A stretch of DNA of 64,000 nt from Reyranella sp. CPCC 100927 (GCF_007859315.1 NZ_VOHA01000024.1:1-64000), one strand, 5' to 3'. Positions 8,520 through 17,448 are shown, numbered from the stretch's first letter. The notes: generated by a model not told the origin, from the letters alone. Translations and numbers: made by a program.

Positions 8520-9547
8520 ATCCCGAACGCCGCGCCGCAGCCGGTCTCGCGCAGCAGCGCCATGGTCTGCGCCCGCGCCGCCCCCGATAACGCCTCGAAT
8601 TCCTGCCGCAGCCACCGCAGGCACTTGGCCTGGTAGCGGAACGGCGCCTGGGCGTAGGGCATTCCCAGCATCGTCAGCGACACCTTCTCCCGGCCGTGTT
8701 CGATGGCTGCTTCGTTGGCGAGCAGGAACGGCAGGTAGGTTTCGCCCGCCAGGCGCAGCAGATCGGTGGTGGCGCCGCTCAGGTCGTCGGTCGAAGCTAC
8801 CCAGGCGCCGTCGACGCCGGACGCCTCGTCGAGCGTCTGGATCCAGTCCAGGGAGGCCGGCGATCGATCGCGCATGATGGCGCCCGGCGTCGGGTCATTG
8901 CGGCAGGTGAAGAGGGCGCCGAACACGCCGAAGTCTCCCAGCGACGGACGCGTGCCGAACAGGAACGATGATGAGGCGCGCAGATCGGTCATCGCATCGA
9001 GCACCCGGCGATAGACCTCGGCAATTAGGGGCGCGTTCTGAGGCGTGCAGCCGACCAGGGGCATTCGCGCGATCTGGCGGTCGCGGAAGGCGCGGGACGC
9101 GGCCTCGATCCGATCCTGAGGGACGCCGCCACCGAGGACTTCGCTCATGACCAGCCGGTTGGTGAAGTTGCGGTCGACCTCGTTCGACCAGCGATAGTGG
9201 AACGCGACCTTCAGGAGCCACTCGTCACCCATGTCCTCGAGCAGATGAGAGAGGAAGGCGAGTCCGGGGTTGTCGGGAACGATCGACCGTGCCGGGTGAT
9301 GGCGCTCCAGCCTGTAGGCGATGGCGGTGGAGTCGACGTGATAGGACTCGTCGCCGGGAAACCACACCACCGGAATGATCCGCGGCGTGACCTGCGCCAG
9401 CTCGGGCCGCACGAGGTCCATACCCGGCACCCAGTCGAAGCTGGCCGGTATCCAACTGAACGGAATATGGCGATAGCGAAAGATGGCCCTGAGCTTGGCG
9501 GCGTAGGGCGAACCCAACACGCCGTACAGACGATATCGGCTGTCCAT
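8516..9547 (-). CDS. Glutathione S-transferase-like protein, long form
   Basis: A 343-residue protein with an N-terminal thioredoxin-like domain (YRLYGVLGSPYAAKLRAIFR) and an unusually long all-helical remainder, about 100 residues beyond a standard GST. The start at 9547 has AGGAGAGG 7 bases upstream; the open frame extends to 9601 without support. Its stop overlaps the start of the next GST. The pair may reduce or isomerise an aromatic ring-cleavage product or dehalogenate a substrate, but this is inferred only from the catabolic context. Confidence 0.82.
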   Translation of the reverse strand: MDSRYRLYGVLGSPYAAKLRAIFRYRHIPFSWIPASFDWVPGMDLVRPELAQVTPRIIPVVWFPGDESYHVDSTAIAYRLERHHPARSIVPDNPGLAFLSHLLEDMGDEWLLKVAFHYRWSNEVDRNFTNRLVMSEVLGGGVPQDRIEAASRAFRDRQIARMPLVGCTPQNAPLIAEVYRRVLDAMTDLRASSSFLFGTRPSLGDFGVFGALFTCRNDPTPGAIMRDRSPASLDWIQTLDEASGVDGAWVASTDDLSGATTDLLRLAGETYLPFLLANEAAIEHGREKVSLTMLGMPYAQAPFRYQAKCLRWLRQEFEALSGAARAQTMALLRETGCGAAFGI

Positions 9548-9656
9548 GAAATGCCTCTCCTGCGGCCGTGCCCTGGCCGACATGCGCCTGCCGGCCCACA
9601 CGCGGCAGCACCGGAGTCATTCTAAGGATTGGTGGTGGTGCTGCTTGCGGGCGCCG

Positions 9657-9669
9657 GCCAACCGATATC
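9657..9669. promoter_or_regulatory. GCCAAYCGRTATC motif, copy 1 (upstream of GST pair)
   Basis: GCCAACCGATATC lies about 110 bases upstream of the GST start at 9547. The same 13-bp consensus occurs at 11948 and 12005, always with GATAYCGRTTGGC reading toward the gene. It is a candidate site for the neighbouring AraC regulator. Confidence 0.55.
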
Positions 9670-9699
9670 GCAAACGCGACGATCGCGTGGTTGCGCCCA

Positions 9700-9734
9700 C
9701 CCCCCTTCTCCCCGCGCAGGCGGGGAGAAGGGGA
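9700..9734. repeat. Family C palindromic repeat, short hairpin
   Basis: CCCCCTTCTCCCCGC and its complement form a hairpin directly beyond the stop codon of the AraC gene. It could act as a transcription barrier, but there is no T-run after it on the minus strand. Confidence 0.65.
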
Positions 9735-9739
9735 AGACT

Positions 9740-10543
9740 CTAATGGTGCAGGGCGTCGTCGGCGAAGTATTGGCCGGGGGTCTGGCCGACGGTGCGCTTG
9801 AAGGCATCGATGAAGGCGCTGGGGCTGTTGTAGCCGACCTCGAGCGCGGCGGCGGTGACCGATTGCCGGGACCCCAGCAACACCATCGCCGACATCAGTC
9901 GCAACTGGCGCCGCCAGTGGGCGAAGGACACGCCGGTTTCCTTGACGAAGCGGCGGGTCAGCGTGCGGCTGCTGGCGCACGCGATGTCGGCCCAGTCGTC
10001 CAGGGTCCGTGGATCGGCCGGGTTCGCCTTCAACGCGATGCAGATGCGCTGCAGCCGGACGTCCCTGGGCATCGGCAGATTGACTGGCGCCGCCGTGCAG
10101 ATCTCCATCTCGTCGAAGATCAGCTCGGCGATGCGCCGGCGATGGGCGTCGGATTTGTACACCGACGGCTGTTCGACGACGCGCAGGATCAGCTCGCGCA
10201 GTAGCGGCGTTACCCGCACCAGGCAGCAGCACGCCGGTAGCGGCAGGCGGATGCCGGGCTGGACCAGGATGTTGCGCAGGGAAATGCCGGTCACCGGCGT
10301 GAATTTGTGCTCGACATGCTGCGGCACCCACAGTGCGCGCTGCGGCGGCACCACCCAGGACGCGCCGCCGCTTTCGATGACCATGACTCCTTCGTTGGCG
10401 AACATGAGCTGGCCGCGCAGATGGCTGTGGGTCTCGACCACGGCGCCCGCGGGTACGTCCATCGCCAGCCCAACAAGGGGATGGCGCGCCATGCCAGCTT
10501 CGATCTGCTCGATCTCTCTGGCCGAAAGGACGGTTCTTTCCAT
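9740..10543 (-). CDS. AraC family transcriptional regulator with N-terminal cupin
   Basis: A 267-residue regulator. The N-terminal half has cupin features (HSHLRGQLMFANEG and WVPPQRALWVPQHVEH), where a ligand could bind. The C-terminal half has two helix-turn-helix units: TLDDWADIACASSRTLTRRF and SVTAAALEVGYNSPSAFIDAF. GGAGGG precedes the ATG at 10543; a GTG/ATG further upstream at 10576 has less support. It lies between the GST pair and the binding-protein/CoA-ligase pair, whose promoters share a 13-bp motif, so it is the best candidate regulator of this block. Confidence 0.92.
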   Translation of the reverse strand: MERTVLSAREIEQIEAGMARHPLVGLAMDVPAGAVVETHSHLRGQLMFANEGVMVIESGGASWVVPPQRALWVPQHVEHKFTPVTGISLRNILVQPGIRLPLPACCCLVRVTPLLRELILRVVEQPSVYKSDAHRRRIAELIFDEMEICTAAPVNLPMPRDVRLQRICIALKANPADPRTLDDWADIACASSRTLTRRFVKETGVSFAHWRRQLRLMSAMVLLGSRQSVTAAALEVGYNSPSAFIDAFKRTVGQTPGQYFADDALHH

Positions 10544-10633
10544 CGTACGCCCTCCGCCACCCCTGGGGTGGGACATGTGAGCGTAGTGTGCACCGGCTGT
10601 TGGTTCGAGCGCTATCCCGGCGGCGCGCCGCGT

Positions 10634-11845
10634 TCAGTCGCCCTGGGCGTCGCCGAAGATCTGCCAGGATTCGCCGTCAAACCGCATCAGATACAGCTGT
10701 TTGATGGGTACGTGGCTGTCTGCACTCGTGTTGAGTGTGACGCCCGGCAGAAGCATCGGCAGTGCGACGTCGCGCAGGCTGGCCGCCTGCCGGCGCACGT
10801 TCTCGGTGGTCAGATCATCGCCGCTGCGCCGCAGCACCTCGACCAGCGTCTGTGCCGACAGATAGCCATAGACGGCGAAGATGTCGGCCTTGTCGCCACC
10901 GGGATAGTACTTATCCATCCACGCCGACCATTGCTTGTAGCCGTCGTCGTGGCGCCATTTCGGGTCGGTCGGATCCTTCTGGAACTGGGTCGAAATGATG
11001 CCCTTGGCGCTCTCCAGGCCGGCCGGGCGCAGCACCGCGCCCACCGAGCTCGAGTAGTTGCTGAGAAACTGCAGCGGATGCCAGCCCAGATCATGGGCCT
11101 TGCGGATCGCCTGTGCCGCGAACTTGCCGCTGGCCGTGTTGAAGAACACATCCACGCCTGACGCCTTCAGGTCGATGATCTGCGAATCCACCGTGGCATC
11201 GGTGGTGGCGTAGCTGACCTCGCGCACGATCATGTGCTGCGCGGCGGCGCCCAGGCCTTCCTTCAGGCCCTTCAGGTTGTCCTTACCGACATCGTCATCC
11301 TGGTAGAGGATGCCGATGCGGGCCTTGGGCTTCTCCTTCAGGACGAACCGCACATACGCCTTCATTTCGGCGTTGTAGTTGGGCTGCCACCCGAACGTCC
11401 ACGGATAGGCGGTCGGGTTGTCCCACTGGGTGGCGCCACCGGTCGGAAAGAGGTGCGGGATCTTCTTGGCGTTCAGGTACTTGCGGATCACAGCGTTGGT
11501 CGGCGTCCCGAAGGTGCCGAAGATGGCGAGCACCTTGTCCTGCTCGACCAGTCGGCGCGTCTGTTCGACCGTCTTGGGCGGGCTGTAGCCGTCATCCAGC
11601 GAGAGCAGGTTGATCTTGCGTCCGTTGACTCCGCCTTCGGCGTTCAGCATGGCGAAGTAGGCGAGCTCGGCCTTGCCGATGACGCCGTACGACGACGCCG
11701 GCCCGCTGTAGGGCATCGTCTGGCCGACGGTGATCTCGGTGTCGCTGGCGCCCGGGCTGTAGCGCTTTTGCGCCAGCGCCGCCGGACAGGCGGCCATCAG
11801 CGCCAACACCGGTACCAGCCGCAGCAGCGGTAGAATGCCGTTCAT
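10634..11845 (-). CDS. Branched-chain amino acid-type ABC transporter substrate-binding protein
   Basis: A 403-residue periplasmic binding protein (Peripla_BP_6/LivJ type). The signal peptide MNGILPLLRLVPVLALMAAC continues to an AQ cleavage site near residue 26. The mature part starts KRYSPGASDTEITVGQTMPY and has the hallmark segment SLDDGYSPPKTVEQTRRLVE. The start at 11845 has GGGAGGC before it. It is a clear paralogue of the protein at 55324, with the same segments in register. No permease is adjacent; the Liv permeases at 19-21 kb could serve it. It is divergent from the CoA ligase gene. Confidence 0.92.
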   Translation of the reverse strand: MNGILPLLRLVPVLALMAACPAALAQKRYSPGASDTEITVGQTMPYSGPASSYGVIGKAELAYFAMLNAEGGVNGRKINLLSLDDGYSPPKTVEQTRRLVEQDKVLAIFGTFGTPTNAVIRKYLNAKKIPHLFPTGGATQWDNPTAYPWTFGWQPNYNAEMKAYVRFVLKEKPKARIGILYQDDDVGKDNLKGLKEGLGAAAQHMIVREVSYATTDATVDSQIIDLKASGVDVFFNTASGKFAAQAIRKAHDLGWHPLQFLSNYSSSVGAVLRPAGLESAKGIISTQFQKDPTDPKWRHDDGYKQWSAWMDKYYPGGDKADIFAVYGYLSAQTLVEVLRRSGDDLTTENVRRQAASLRDVALPMLLPGVTLNTSADSHVPIKQLYLMRFDGESWQIFGDAQGD

Positions 11846-11947
11846 GCAACGCCTCCCGTGCGGCCCACGCGACGACAGTCGGCATCGGGCCACGATTGAT
11901 TGTCGACGATCATAGAGATGGCTGTCCGCCGGCGCTCTTGGTCGCCC

Positions 11948-11960
11948 GCCAATCGATATC
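11948..11960. promoter_or_regulatory. GCCAAYCGRTATC motif, copy 2 (upstream of binding protein)
   Basis: GCCAATCGATATC, about 100 bases upstream of the binding-protein start at 11845. Together with copy 3 it forms a pair facing opposite directions in the 252-base divergent region 11846-12097, which otherwise shows no gene. Confidence 0.6.
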
Positions 11961-12004
11961 GGGAAAAGGACAACGGCTGCCGGGGCGTCGGATGTCCGGC
12001 CCGA

Positions 12005-12017
12005 GATACCGATTGGC
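12005..12017. promoter_or_regulatory. GCCAAYCGRTATC motif, copy 3 (upstream of CoA ligase)
   Basis: GATACCGATTGGC on the plus strand, the reverse complement of the consensus, about 80 bases before the ligase start at 12098. Its orientation relative to transcription is the same as at copies 1 and 2. Confidence 0.6.
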
Positions 12018-12097
12018 CCGCAGCCGGGAGAGCCGCCGCCGGTCGCCTCGTATCATCCCGGTAAGAACGAAGCCACAGCCAGCGAGGTGCACCCGTC

Positions 12098-13666
12098 ATG
12101 GTCAGCGATGCCGTTCACTTTCCCACGACCTACGCCGACATGATGGTCACCGGTCTCGACCGCTTTCCCGACCGCGTAGCCCTGATCGAAGACACCGAAC
12201 GCCTGACCTATCGCGCGCTCAAGGCGCAGGTCAGTCGGACATGCCAGGCGCTGCAGGAGCTGGGCCTGCGCCGCGGCGATGGACTGGCACAGCTGTCGAA
12301 CAACCGCATCGCCGCGGTGGTGACCCAGCTCGCCGCCTATGTGCTGGGCCTGCGTTACACGCCGCTGCACCCGCTGGGATCGCCGGATGACCATGCCTAC
12401 ATCCTGCAGGACGCCGGCATCGCGGCCTTCGTCTACGACCCGGCAGCCTTCGAGACGCACGTGCAGACGCTGCTCGCCCAGAGCGTTCGGCCGCGGCACA
12501 TTCTGGCCCATGGGTCCAGCGCCATCGCGATGGACTTGGCGGCGGACGCCCGGTTACGGCCGCCGGCGGAACTGATCGTCCAGGCCGGGCCACACGATGT
12601 CGTCGCGCTGCTCTACACGGGCGGCACCAGCGGCCGGTCGAAGGGCGTGACACTGTCGAACCGCGCGATGATCATGAACGTGTTCCTGACATTGACCGAA
12701 TGGGAGTGGCCGACGTCGATCCGGTTCCTCTGCAGCACGCCGATCACGCACGCGACCGGCTGCATGCTGGTACCGATCTTCCTGCGCGGTGGAACGATCG
12801 TGCTGCAATCCGGCTTTAATGCCGCCGACTTTCTGACCGCGATCGACACGCACCGGATCACCGCGACGTTTCTCGTGCCGACGATGATCTATGGGCTGAT
12901 CGAAGAGCAGAAGCGCCAGCCGCGCACCGTGTCGAGCCTGGAGACCGTCATCTACGGCGGCGCCCCGATCTCGCCGGCCCGGCTCAAGGAAGCGATCGAG
13001 ACGTTCGGTCCCGTCTTCCAGCAGATCTACTCCCAGTCGGAAGCCCCGAACTGCGCCACCGTGCTGCGCAAGAGCGAGCACGATCCGGTGAAGCCGGGGC
13101 GTCTGGCGTCCTGCGGCCGGCCGATGGCCGGCATCACCGTGGCCATCCTCGACGAGGATGGCCAGCCGGTGCCGCGTGGACAGGTCGGCGAGATCTGCTT
13201 TCGCGGACCATCCCTGATGGAGGGCTACTGGCAGAAATCGCAGGAGACGGCGGATGCGTTCAGCGGCGGCTGGCTGCATACCGGCGACCTCGCCCACCAG
13301 GACGACGAGGGCTTCTTCCACATCGTCGATCGCCGCAAGGACATGATCGTAACCGGTGGCTTCAACATCTATCCGCGGGAGATCGAAGACGTACTGACGG
13401 CGCATCCGGCCGTCGCCGCGGCGGCCGTGATCGGGATTCCCGACGACAAGTGGGGAGAAGCCGTCAAGGCCGTCGTGATCAGGCGCGCCGGCGCCACCGT
13501 CGCCGACCGCGACCTGATCGCTTTCGTCAAGGAGAAGAAGGGCTCGGTGGCGGCGCCGAAATCGGTCGATTTCGTGCCGCGGCTGCCGACGACGTCCCTG
13601 GGCAAGCCGGACAAAAAAGCGATCCGTGCCCGCTACTGGGGCGACCAGCAGCGGCAGGTCAACTGA
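12098..13666 (+). CDS. AMP-dependent acyl-CoA synthetase/ligase
   Basis: A 522-residue ANL-superfamily enzyme that adenylates a carboxylic acid and transfers it to CoA. The phosphate-binding loop is LLYTGGTSGRSKGVTLS (near residue 170). GWLHTGDLAHQDDEGF and VDRRKDMIVTGGFNIYPREI give the hinge and A8 region. The catalytic lysine motif TSLGKPDKKAIRAR is near the C-terminus. The ATG at 12098 has only a weak ribosome site. With a transporter receptor, a NicC-like hydroxylase and GSTs around it, the substrate is likely an aromatic or heteroaromatic acid rather than a long-chain fatty acid; this is inferred from context. Confidence 0.9.
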   Translation: MVSDAVHFPTTYADMMVTGLDRFPDRVALIEDTERLTYRALKAQVSRTCQALQELGLRRGDGLAQLSNNRIAAVVTQLAAYVLGLRYTPLHPLGSPDDHAYILQDAGIAAFVYDPAAFETHVQTLLAQSVRPRHILAHGSSAIAMDLAADARLRPPAELIVQAGPHDVVALLYTGGTSGRSKGVTLSNRAMIMNVFLTLTEWEWPTSIRFLCSTPITHATGCMLVPIFLRGGTIVLQSGFNAADFLTAIDTHRITATFLVPTMIYGLIEEQKRQPRTVSSLETVIYGGAPISPARLKEAIETFGPVFQQIYSQSEAPNCATVLRKSEHDPVKPGRLASCGRPMAGITVAILDEDGQPVPRGQVGEICFRGPSLMEGYWQKSQETADAFSGGWLHTGDLAHQDDEGFFHIVDRRKDMIVTGGFNIYPREIEDVLTAHPAVAAAAVIGIPDDKWGEAVKAVVIRRAGATVADRDLIAFVKEKKGSVAAPKSVDFVPRLPTTSLGKPDKKAIRARYWGDQQRQVN

Positions 13667-13719
13667 CCGAGTTCACGTGAGGCTGCGCAGGCGCCGCCGG
13701 ACGCGCTATCCTGGCGGGC

Positions 13720-14865
13720 ATGACGCACAGCGGGCTTAACATCGCCATCATTGGCGCTGGCATGGGCGGGCTGACCGCCGCGGCGGCATTACGCCGGGCC
13801 GGCATCACCGTGACGGTCTACGAGCAGGCCCGGCAGTTCACGCGGCTGGGCGCCGGCATCCAGATCGGCTGCAATGCCATGCATGTGCTGCGCAGGCTGG
13901 GGCTGGAGGCGCGGCTGCGCGCCCAGACGTTCTATCCGCGGTCGTGGAACAACCGCGACGGGCGGACCGGCGAGGGGCTGTTCGATATGATCTTCGGCGA
14001 GCAGGCCGAGGACAAGTACGGTGCGCCTTATCTGCTGGCCCATCGCGGCGATCTGCACGCGGCGCTGGCGAGCCTGGTGCCGGCCGACGACCTGAGGCTC
14101 AACCATCGCCTGGTCGGGCTGACGCCGCTGGCCAGCGGCCGTGTCCGGCTGGCCTTCGCCGACGGCGGCAGCGCCGAGGCTGATGCGGTGGTGGGCGCCG
14201 ACGGCGTCAATTCTGTCGTGCGCCACGCGCTGTTCGGCGCCTCCGAGCCGCGCTTCGCGGGGCGTATCGCCTATCGCACGGTCTTCCCGGCGCAGCTTCT
14301 GCAGGGCGTGGCCATCGACGACTGCGTGAAGTGGTGGGGTGAGGATCGCCACATCGTCATGTATCCGGTGAAGCCGGATCGCAGCGAAGTCTATTTCGTC
14401 ACCAGCCAGCCCGAGCCCGCATTCAGCGCCGAGTCGTGGTCGGCCGAGGGTGATGTCGACGTGCTGCGCGCGGCGTTCGACGGCTTCCATCCGATCGTGC
14501 GTGGTGTGCTGGCGGCCTGTCCGTCGGTGCACAAGCGCACCCTGGTCGATCGCGACCCGCTGCAACACTGGGGCGAGGGCACCGTCGTGCTGCTGGGCGA
14601 TTCGTGCCATCCCATGACGCCCTACATGGCGCAAGGCGCCGCCATGGCGATCGAGGACGCCGCCATCCTGGCGCGCTGTCTGGAGGGGATCGAACGCGCA
14701 GGCATCGCCCCGGCGCTGGCGCGCTATGTGGCGACGCGCCAGGCGCGCACGGCGCAGGTGCAGCTGACGTCGCGCCAGAACCGCTGGGGCAAGGGCGCGA
14801 CCGACACCGACTGGGTCTACAGCTACAACGCCTGGACTGCGCCGCTGGCACCCACGCCAGCCTAG
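13720..14865 (+). CDS. FAD-dependent aromatic hydroxylase, 6-hydroxynicotinate 3-monooxygenase (NicC)-like
   Basis: A 381-residue class A flavoprotein hydroxylase. It has the FAD GxGxxG motif IIGAGMGGLTAAAALR at the N-terminus and LGDSCHPMTPYMAQGAAMAI for the second FAD contact. Several segments closely resemble Pseudomonas NicC as I recall it: FTRLGAGIQIG, CVKWWGEDRHIVMY, YFVTSQPE and AIEDAAILARCL. NicC decarboxylates and hydroxylates 6-hydroxynicotinate to 2,5-dihydroxypyridine. None of the later nicotinate genes (nicX, nicD, nicF) were recognised, so a related hydroxybenzoate-type substrate is equally possible. It lies 53 bases after the CoA ligase and is probably cotranscribed. Confidence 0.85.
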   Translation: MTHSGLNIAIIGAGMGGLTAAAALRRAGITVTVYEQARQFTRLGAGIQIGCNAMHVLRRLGLEARLRAQTFYPRSWNNRDGRTGEGLFDMIFGEQAEDKYGAPYLLAHRGDLHAALASLVPADDLRLNHRLVGLTPLASGRVRLAFADGGSAEADAVVGADGVNSVVRHALFGASEPRFAGRIAYRTVFPAQLLQGVAIDDCVKWWGEDRHIVMYPVKPDRSEVYFVTSQPEPAFSAESWSAEGDVDVLRAAFDGFHPIVRGVLAACPSVHKRTLVDRDPLQHWGEGTVVLLGDSCHPMTPYMAQGAAMAIEDAAILARCLEGIERAGIAPALARYVATRQARTAQVQLTSRQNRWGKGATDTDWVYSYNAWTAPLAPTPA

Positions 14866-14984
14866 AATGGCTTCCCGTCGAGTTGTCGCGAGGATCCGCG
14901 GTGCGTCGATCGCCCGCGGGCTTGACCGGGATGGGGAATGCTGCTCGGTGTCACAACGTCCGCCCGATTGAGAGGAGACGCAGC

Positions 14985-15377
14985 ATGGAGCGATTCACCG
15001 GCGGTTGCCTGTGCGGCAATGTTCGACTTGTGGCGTCAGGACGCCCCTACCGGGTCGGCCTGTGTCACTGTCTCGATTGCCGCAAGCATCATGGGGCGCT
15101 TTTTCACGCCTCCGCGGCGTTTCCTCAGGACGCGGTGACGATCGAGGGCGAAGCACGGGATTACGCCGGGCGGTTCTTCTGTCCCCGCTGCGGTTCGCCC
15201 GTTTTCGGGCGTGGCGAGGGCGTCGTCTACGTTAACCTTGGGTGCCTCGATGCGCCCGACCAGCTGACGCCGACCTACGAACTGTGGACCGTCCGTCGCG
15301 AGGCTTGGTTGCCGCCGTTTCCGGACACGAAGCGATACGACCGCGATCGTGACGCCACGAGCCGCACCGAGCCGTAG
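14985..15377 (+). CDS. GFA family protein (Mss4-like zinc fold)
   Basis: A 130-residue glutathione-dependent formaldehyde-activating enzyme-like protein. It has the family zinc cysteines: Cys8 and Cys10 (GGCLCGNV), Cys27/29/32 (LCHCLDC) and Cys66/69 (FFCPRCGS). AGAGGAGAC precedes the ATG at 14985. Few members have a demonstrated reaction; the original member accelerates S-hydroxymethylglutathione formation. It could handle formaldehyde or a formyl product, and sits after the NicC-like hydroxylase, but the link is only positional. Confidence 0.88.
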   Translation: MERFTGGCLCGNVRLVASGRPYRVGLCHCLDCRKHHGALFHASAAFPQDAVTIEGEARDYAGRFFCPRCGSPVFGRGEGVVYVNLGCLDAPDQLTPTYELWTVRREAWLPPFPDTKRYDRDRDATSRTEP

Positions 15378-15420
15378 ATCGCACTTGGAGCGGTTCATCG
15401 ATTTACGGAATCGGCCATGG

Positions 15421-15547
15421 CTGTCGTCCTGAGTGCAGCGAAGGACCTTGCGGTGGATCGCTCAAGGAGCGCTGGCTCTGATGAAGATCAGCGCCGGCGG
15501 TGTTGATACCAAGACCGCAAGATCCTTCGCTACGCTCAGGATGACGG
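15421..15547. repeat. Interspersed palindromic repeat, family B copy 4
   Basis: Left arm 15421-15454 beginning CTGTCGTCCTGAGTGCAGCG pairs with 15514-15547. It lies between two convergent genes; the rest of 15378-15642 shows no gene. Confidence 0.8.
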
Positions 15548-15642
15548 GGGCAGCCGACTTGGCGTCTTCATCAATCGATGAGTGGCTCTCGTCAGGGTGC
15601 TGTCGGGGCTTTGCTGTCGCTTATGGTCTCGTATTTCAAGCG

Positions 15643-15999
15643 CTAGAGCGCCTGGCCGAAGGTGATCCAGAACCGGTTGAGGTCGCGGATGATGAATTCA
15701 CGCATGCCGTACTCGACGTCGTGCAGATCCTCGACGATCTCGACATGCTCGCCCAACTGGCGCCGGACGGCTTCGACGTCGTTGACGTGAACATAGAGAT
15801 CGACATCGCGGCGGAAGGCGGCGCGAGACCGTCCGCCGGCATTGAACATGATCTGGCTGGCACCGCAGGACAGCAGCGCCCAGTTCAGCACGCCGGCGTT
15901 CGCGTTCACCCGTTCCAGGACAAAGCCGATGGAGACGTACCACTGGGCTGCCTTGCGCACGTCGGGGACATGGATCATCGAGACAACGCTGCGAAACAC
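15643..15999 (-). CDS. VOC family (glyoxalase/bleomycin resistance-like) protein
   Basis: A 118-residue single vicinal-oxygen-chelate domain: SMIHVPDVRKAAQWYVSIGF is the first beta-alpha unit, and DVDLYVHVNDVEAVRRQL with REFIIRDLNRFWITFGQ is the second. I chose the GTG at 15999 because CCGGAGAAA lies just upstream and the protein then has normal VOC length. The frame stays open to 16116, but that extension crosses an AT-rich promoter region. Enzyme versus binding role cannot be told. It is divergent from the binding protein gene at 16167. Confidence 0.78.
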   Translation of the reverse strand: MFRSVVSMIHVPDVRKAAQWYVSIGFVLERVNANAGVLNWALLSCGASQIMFNAGGRSRAAFRRDVDLYVHVNDVEAVRRQLGEHVEIVEDLHDVEYGMREFIIRDLNRFWITFGQAL

Positions 16000-16074
16000 G
16001 GCTTTCTCCGGAACTGGCGTTTGTGCTTGCGCCTTGGGTGGGCCGGCGGCTGCCGACCCGGTGTGGGTATACGG

Positions 16075-16120
16075 TATCGACAACAAACAAAAATATCGAC
16101 ATTGTTTGATTCCCATCGAT
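16075..16120. promoter_or_regulatory. Candidate operator in AT-rich divergent promoter
   Basis: An inverted repeat CAAACAA (16084-16090) / TTGTTTG (16102-16108) is interleaved with three ATCGA boxes at 16076, 16095 and 16115, which are 19 and 20 bases apart. It lies between the VOC gene and the ABC binding protein, in a stretch much richer in A+T than its surroundings. Confidence 0.45.
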
Positions 16121-16166
16121 AATAAGAGCCAAGCCGTCGTCGAGCGGCGCCATACGGGAGAAAACG

Positions 16167-17435
16167 ATGCGCAAGACTGGAGCCGTCAAACGGCGTTCCG
16201 TCCTGAAAGGCATGGCTGCGGCCGCCGCCACAGCGCCGATGCCGCTGGGGGCTGCGTTTGCGGCGCCGCGGACCTTGAAAATCGGGCTGGTGGCGCCACA
16301 GACCGGACCGATCAGCCTGTTTTCGGAGCACATCCCCTTCGTCCTGGAGCAGGTGAAGCGGGCGACTGGCGGCAACCTCGATATCGGCGGCACCAAGCGG
16401 CCGTTCGAGATCGTGGTCAAGGACAGCCAGTCCAACCCCAATCGCGCGGCGGAGGTGGCGAGCGAGCTGATCCTGCGCGACAAGATCGACATCATGTGCG
16501 CCTTCGCCACGCCGGAGACGGTGAACCCGGTCTCCGACCAGTGCGAGCTCAACGGCGTGCCCTGCGTGTCCAACGATGCGCCGCTGGAACCCTGGTTCTT
16601 CGGCCGCCACGGCGATCCCAAGAAGGGCTTCGAGTGGACTTACAACTACTTCTTCTCGGCCGACGCCGTGATCCGCGCCATGTTGGCGCTGTGGAACAAG
16701 GTGCCGACCAACAAGAAGCTAGGCGTGCTGTGGCCCAACGATGACGACGGCAACGCGTTCTCCAAAGTCATGCCGCCGCCGATCAAGGAAGCTGGCTTCT
16801 CCATCATCGATCCCGGCCGTTTCGATCTGCCGGCCAACAACTTCGACGCCCAGATCGCGGCCTTCAAGGCGGCGGGCGCCGAAGGCGTGTTCACCGTCAC
16901 GCCAGCTGCGGAATTCACGGTGTTCTGGAATGCCTGTGCCCAGCAGGGCTACAAGCCCAAGATCGTCACGCCGGGCAAGGTCGGCGAGTTCCCGCCCGGC
17001 GTCTATCCCTACGGCGATCGCGGCATCAACATCAGCATCGAGGTGTGGTGGTCGCGCCACCACCCGTTCTCCTCGGGCATGACCGGCCAGAGCTCGGCCG
17101 AACTGGCCGACGAGTACGAGAAGGCGAGCGGCCGGCAGGCGTCGATGGGACTGGGCTTCCGCCACGCCCTGTTCGAGACGGCGTTCGACACGCTGCGCCG
17201 CGCCAAGGACCTCGACAAGCGTGAGTCGATCCGCGATGCCCTGCGCGACATGGACTACAAGTCGATCGTCGGGCCGGTGAACTTCAAGAAGGGCCCGTTC
17301 CCCAACACCAGCCTTACGCCCGTCGTGGGCGGACAGTGGCGCAAGAGCGCGAAGTGGCCGCTGGAGCTGGTGATCGTCGATAACACGCTGGCCCCGATGG
17401 TGCCGCTCGGCGGACAGCCCGAGGCGATGAGCTGA
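16167..17435 (+). CDS. ABC transporter substrate-binding protein (Liv/amide type)
   Basis: A 422-residue periplasmic binding protein of the type I (Peripla_BP_6) fold. The N-terminus has a twin-arginine style signal, KRRSVLKGMAAAAATA, cleaved after FAAP or nearby; Tat export is suggested by RRSVLK. LKIGLVAPQTGPISLFSEH begins the mature domain. GGGAG precedes the ATG. It heads a full transporter set: two ATPases and two permeases follow on the same strand after a family C repeat. The ligand is unknown; amino acids, amides and aromatic acids are all known for this family. Confidence 0.9.
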   Translation: MRKTGAVKRRSVLKGMAAAAATAPMPLGAAFAAPRTLKIGLVAPQTGPISLFSEHIPFVLEQVKRATGGNLDIGGTKRPFEIVVKDSQSNPNRAAEVASELILRDKIDIMCAFATPETVNPVSDQCELNGVPCVSNDAPLEPWFFGRHGDPKKGFEWTYNYFFSADAVIRAMLALWNKVPTNKKLGVLWPNDDDGNAFSKVMPPPIKEAGFSIIDPGRFDLPANNFDAQIAAFKAAGAEGVFTVTPAAEFTVFWNACAQQGYKPKIVTPGKVGEFPPGVYPYGDRGINISIEVWWSRHHPFSSGMTGQSSAELADEYEKASGRQASMGLGFRHALFETAFDTLRRAKDLDKRESIRDALRDMDYKSIVGPVNFKKGPFPNTSLTPVVGGQWRKSAKWPLELVIVDNTLAPMVPLGGQPEAMS

Positions 17436-17448
17436 GTGTTGATAGAAC

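Noticed and set aside
16000-16116. N-terminal extension of the VOC protein from an ATG at 16116
   Set aside because: The extension crosses an AT-rich region with operator-like repeats and adds sequence foreign to the fold; the GTG at 15999 has a ribosome site.
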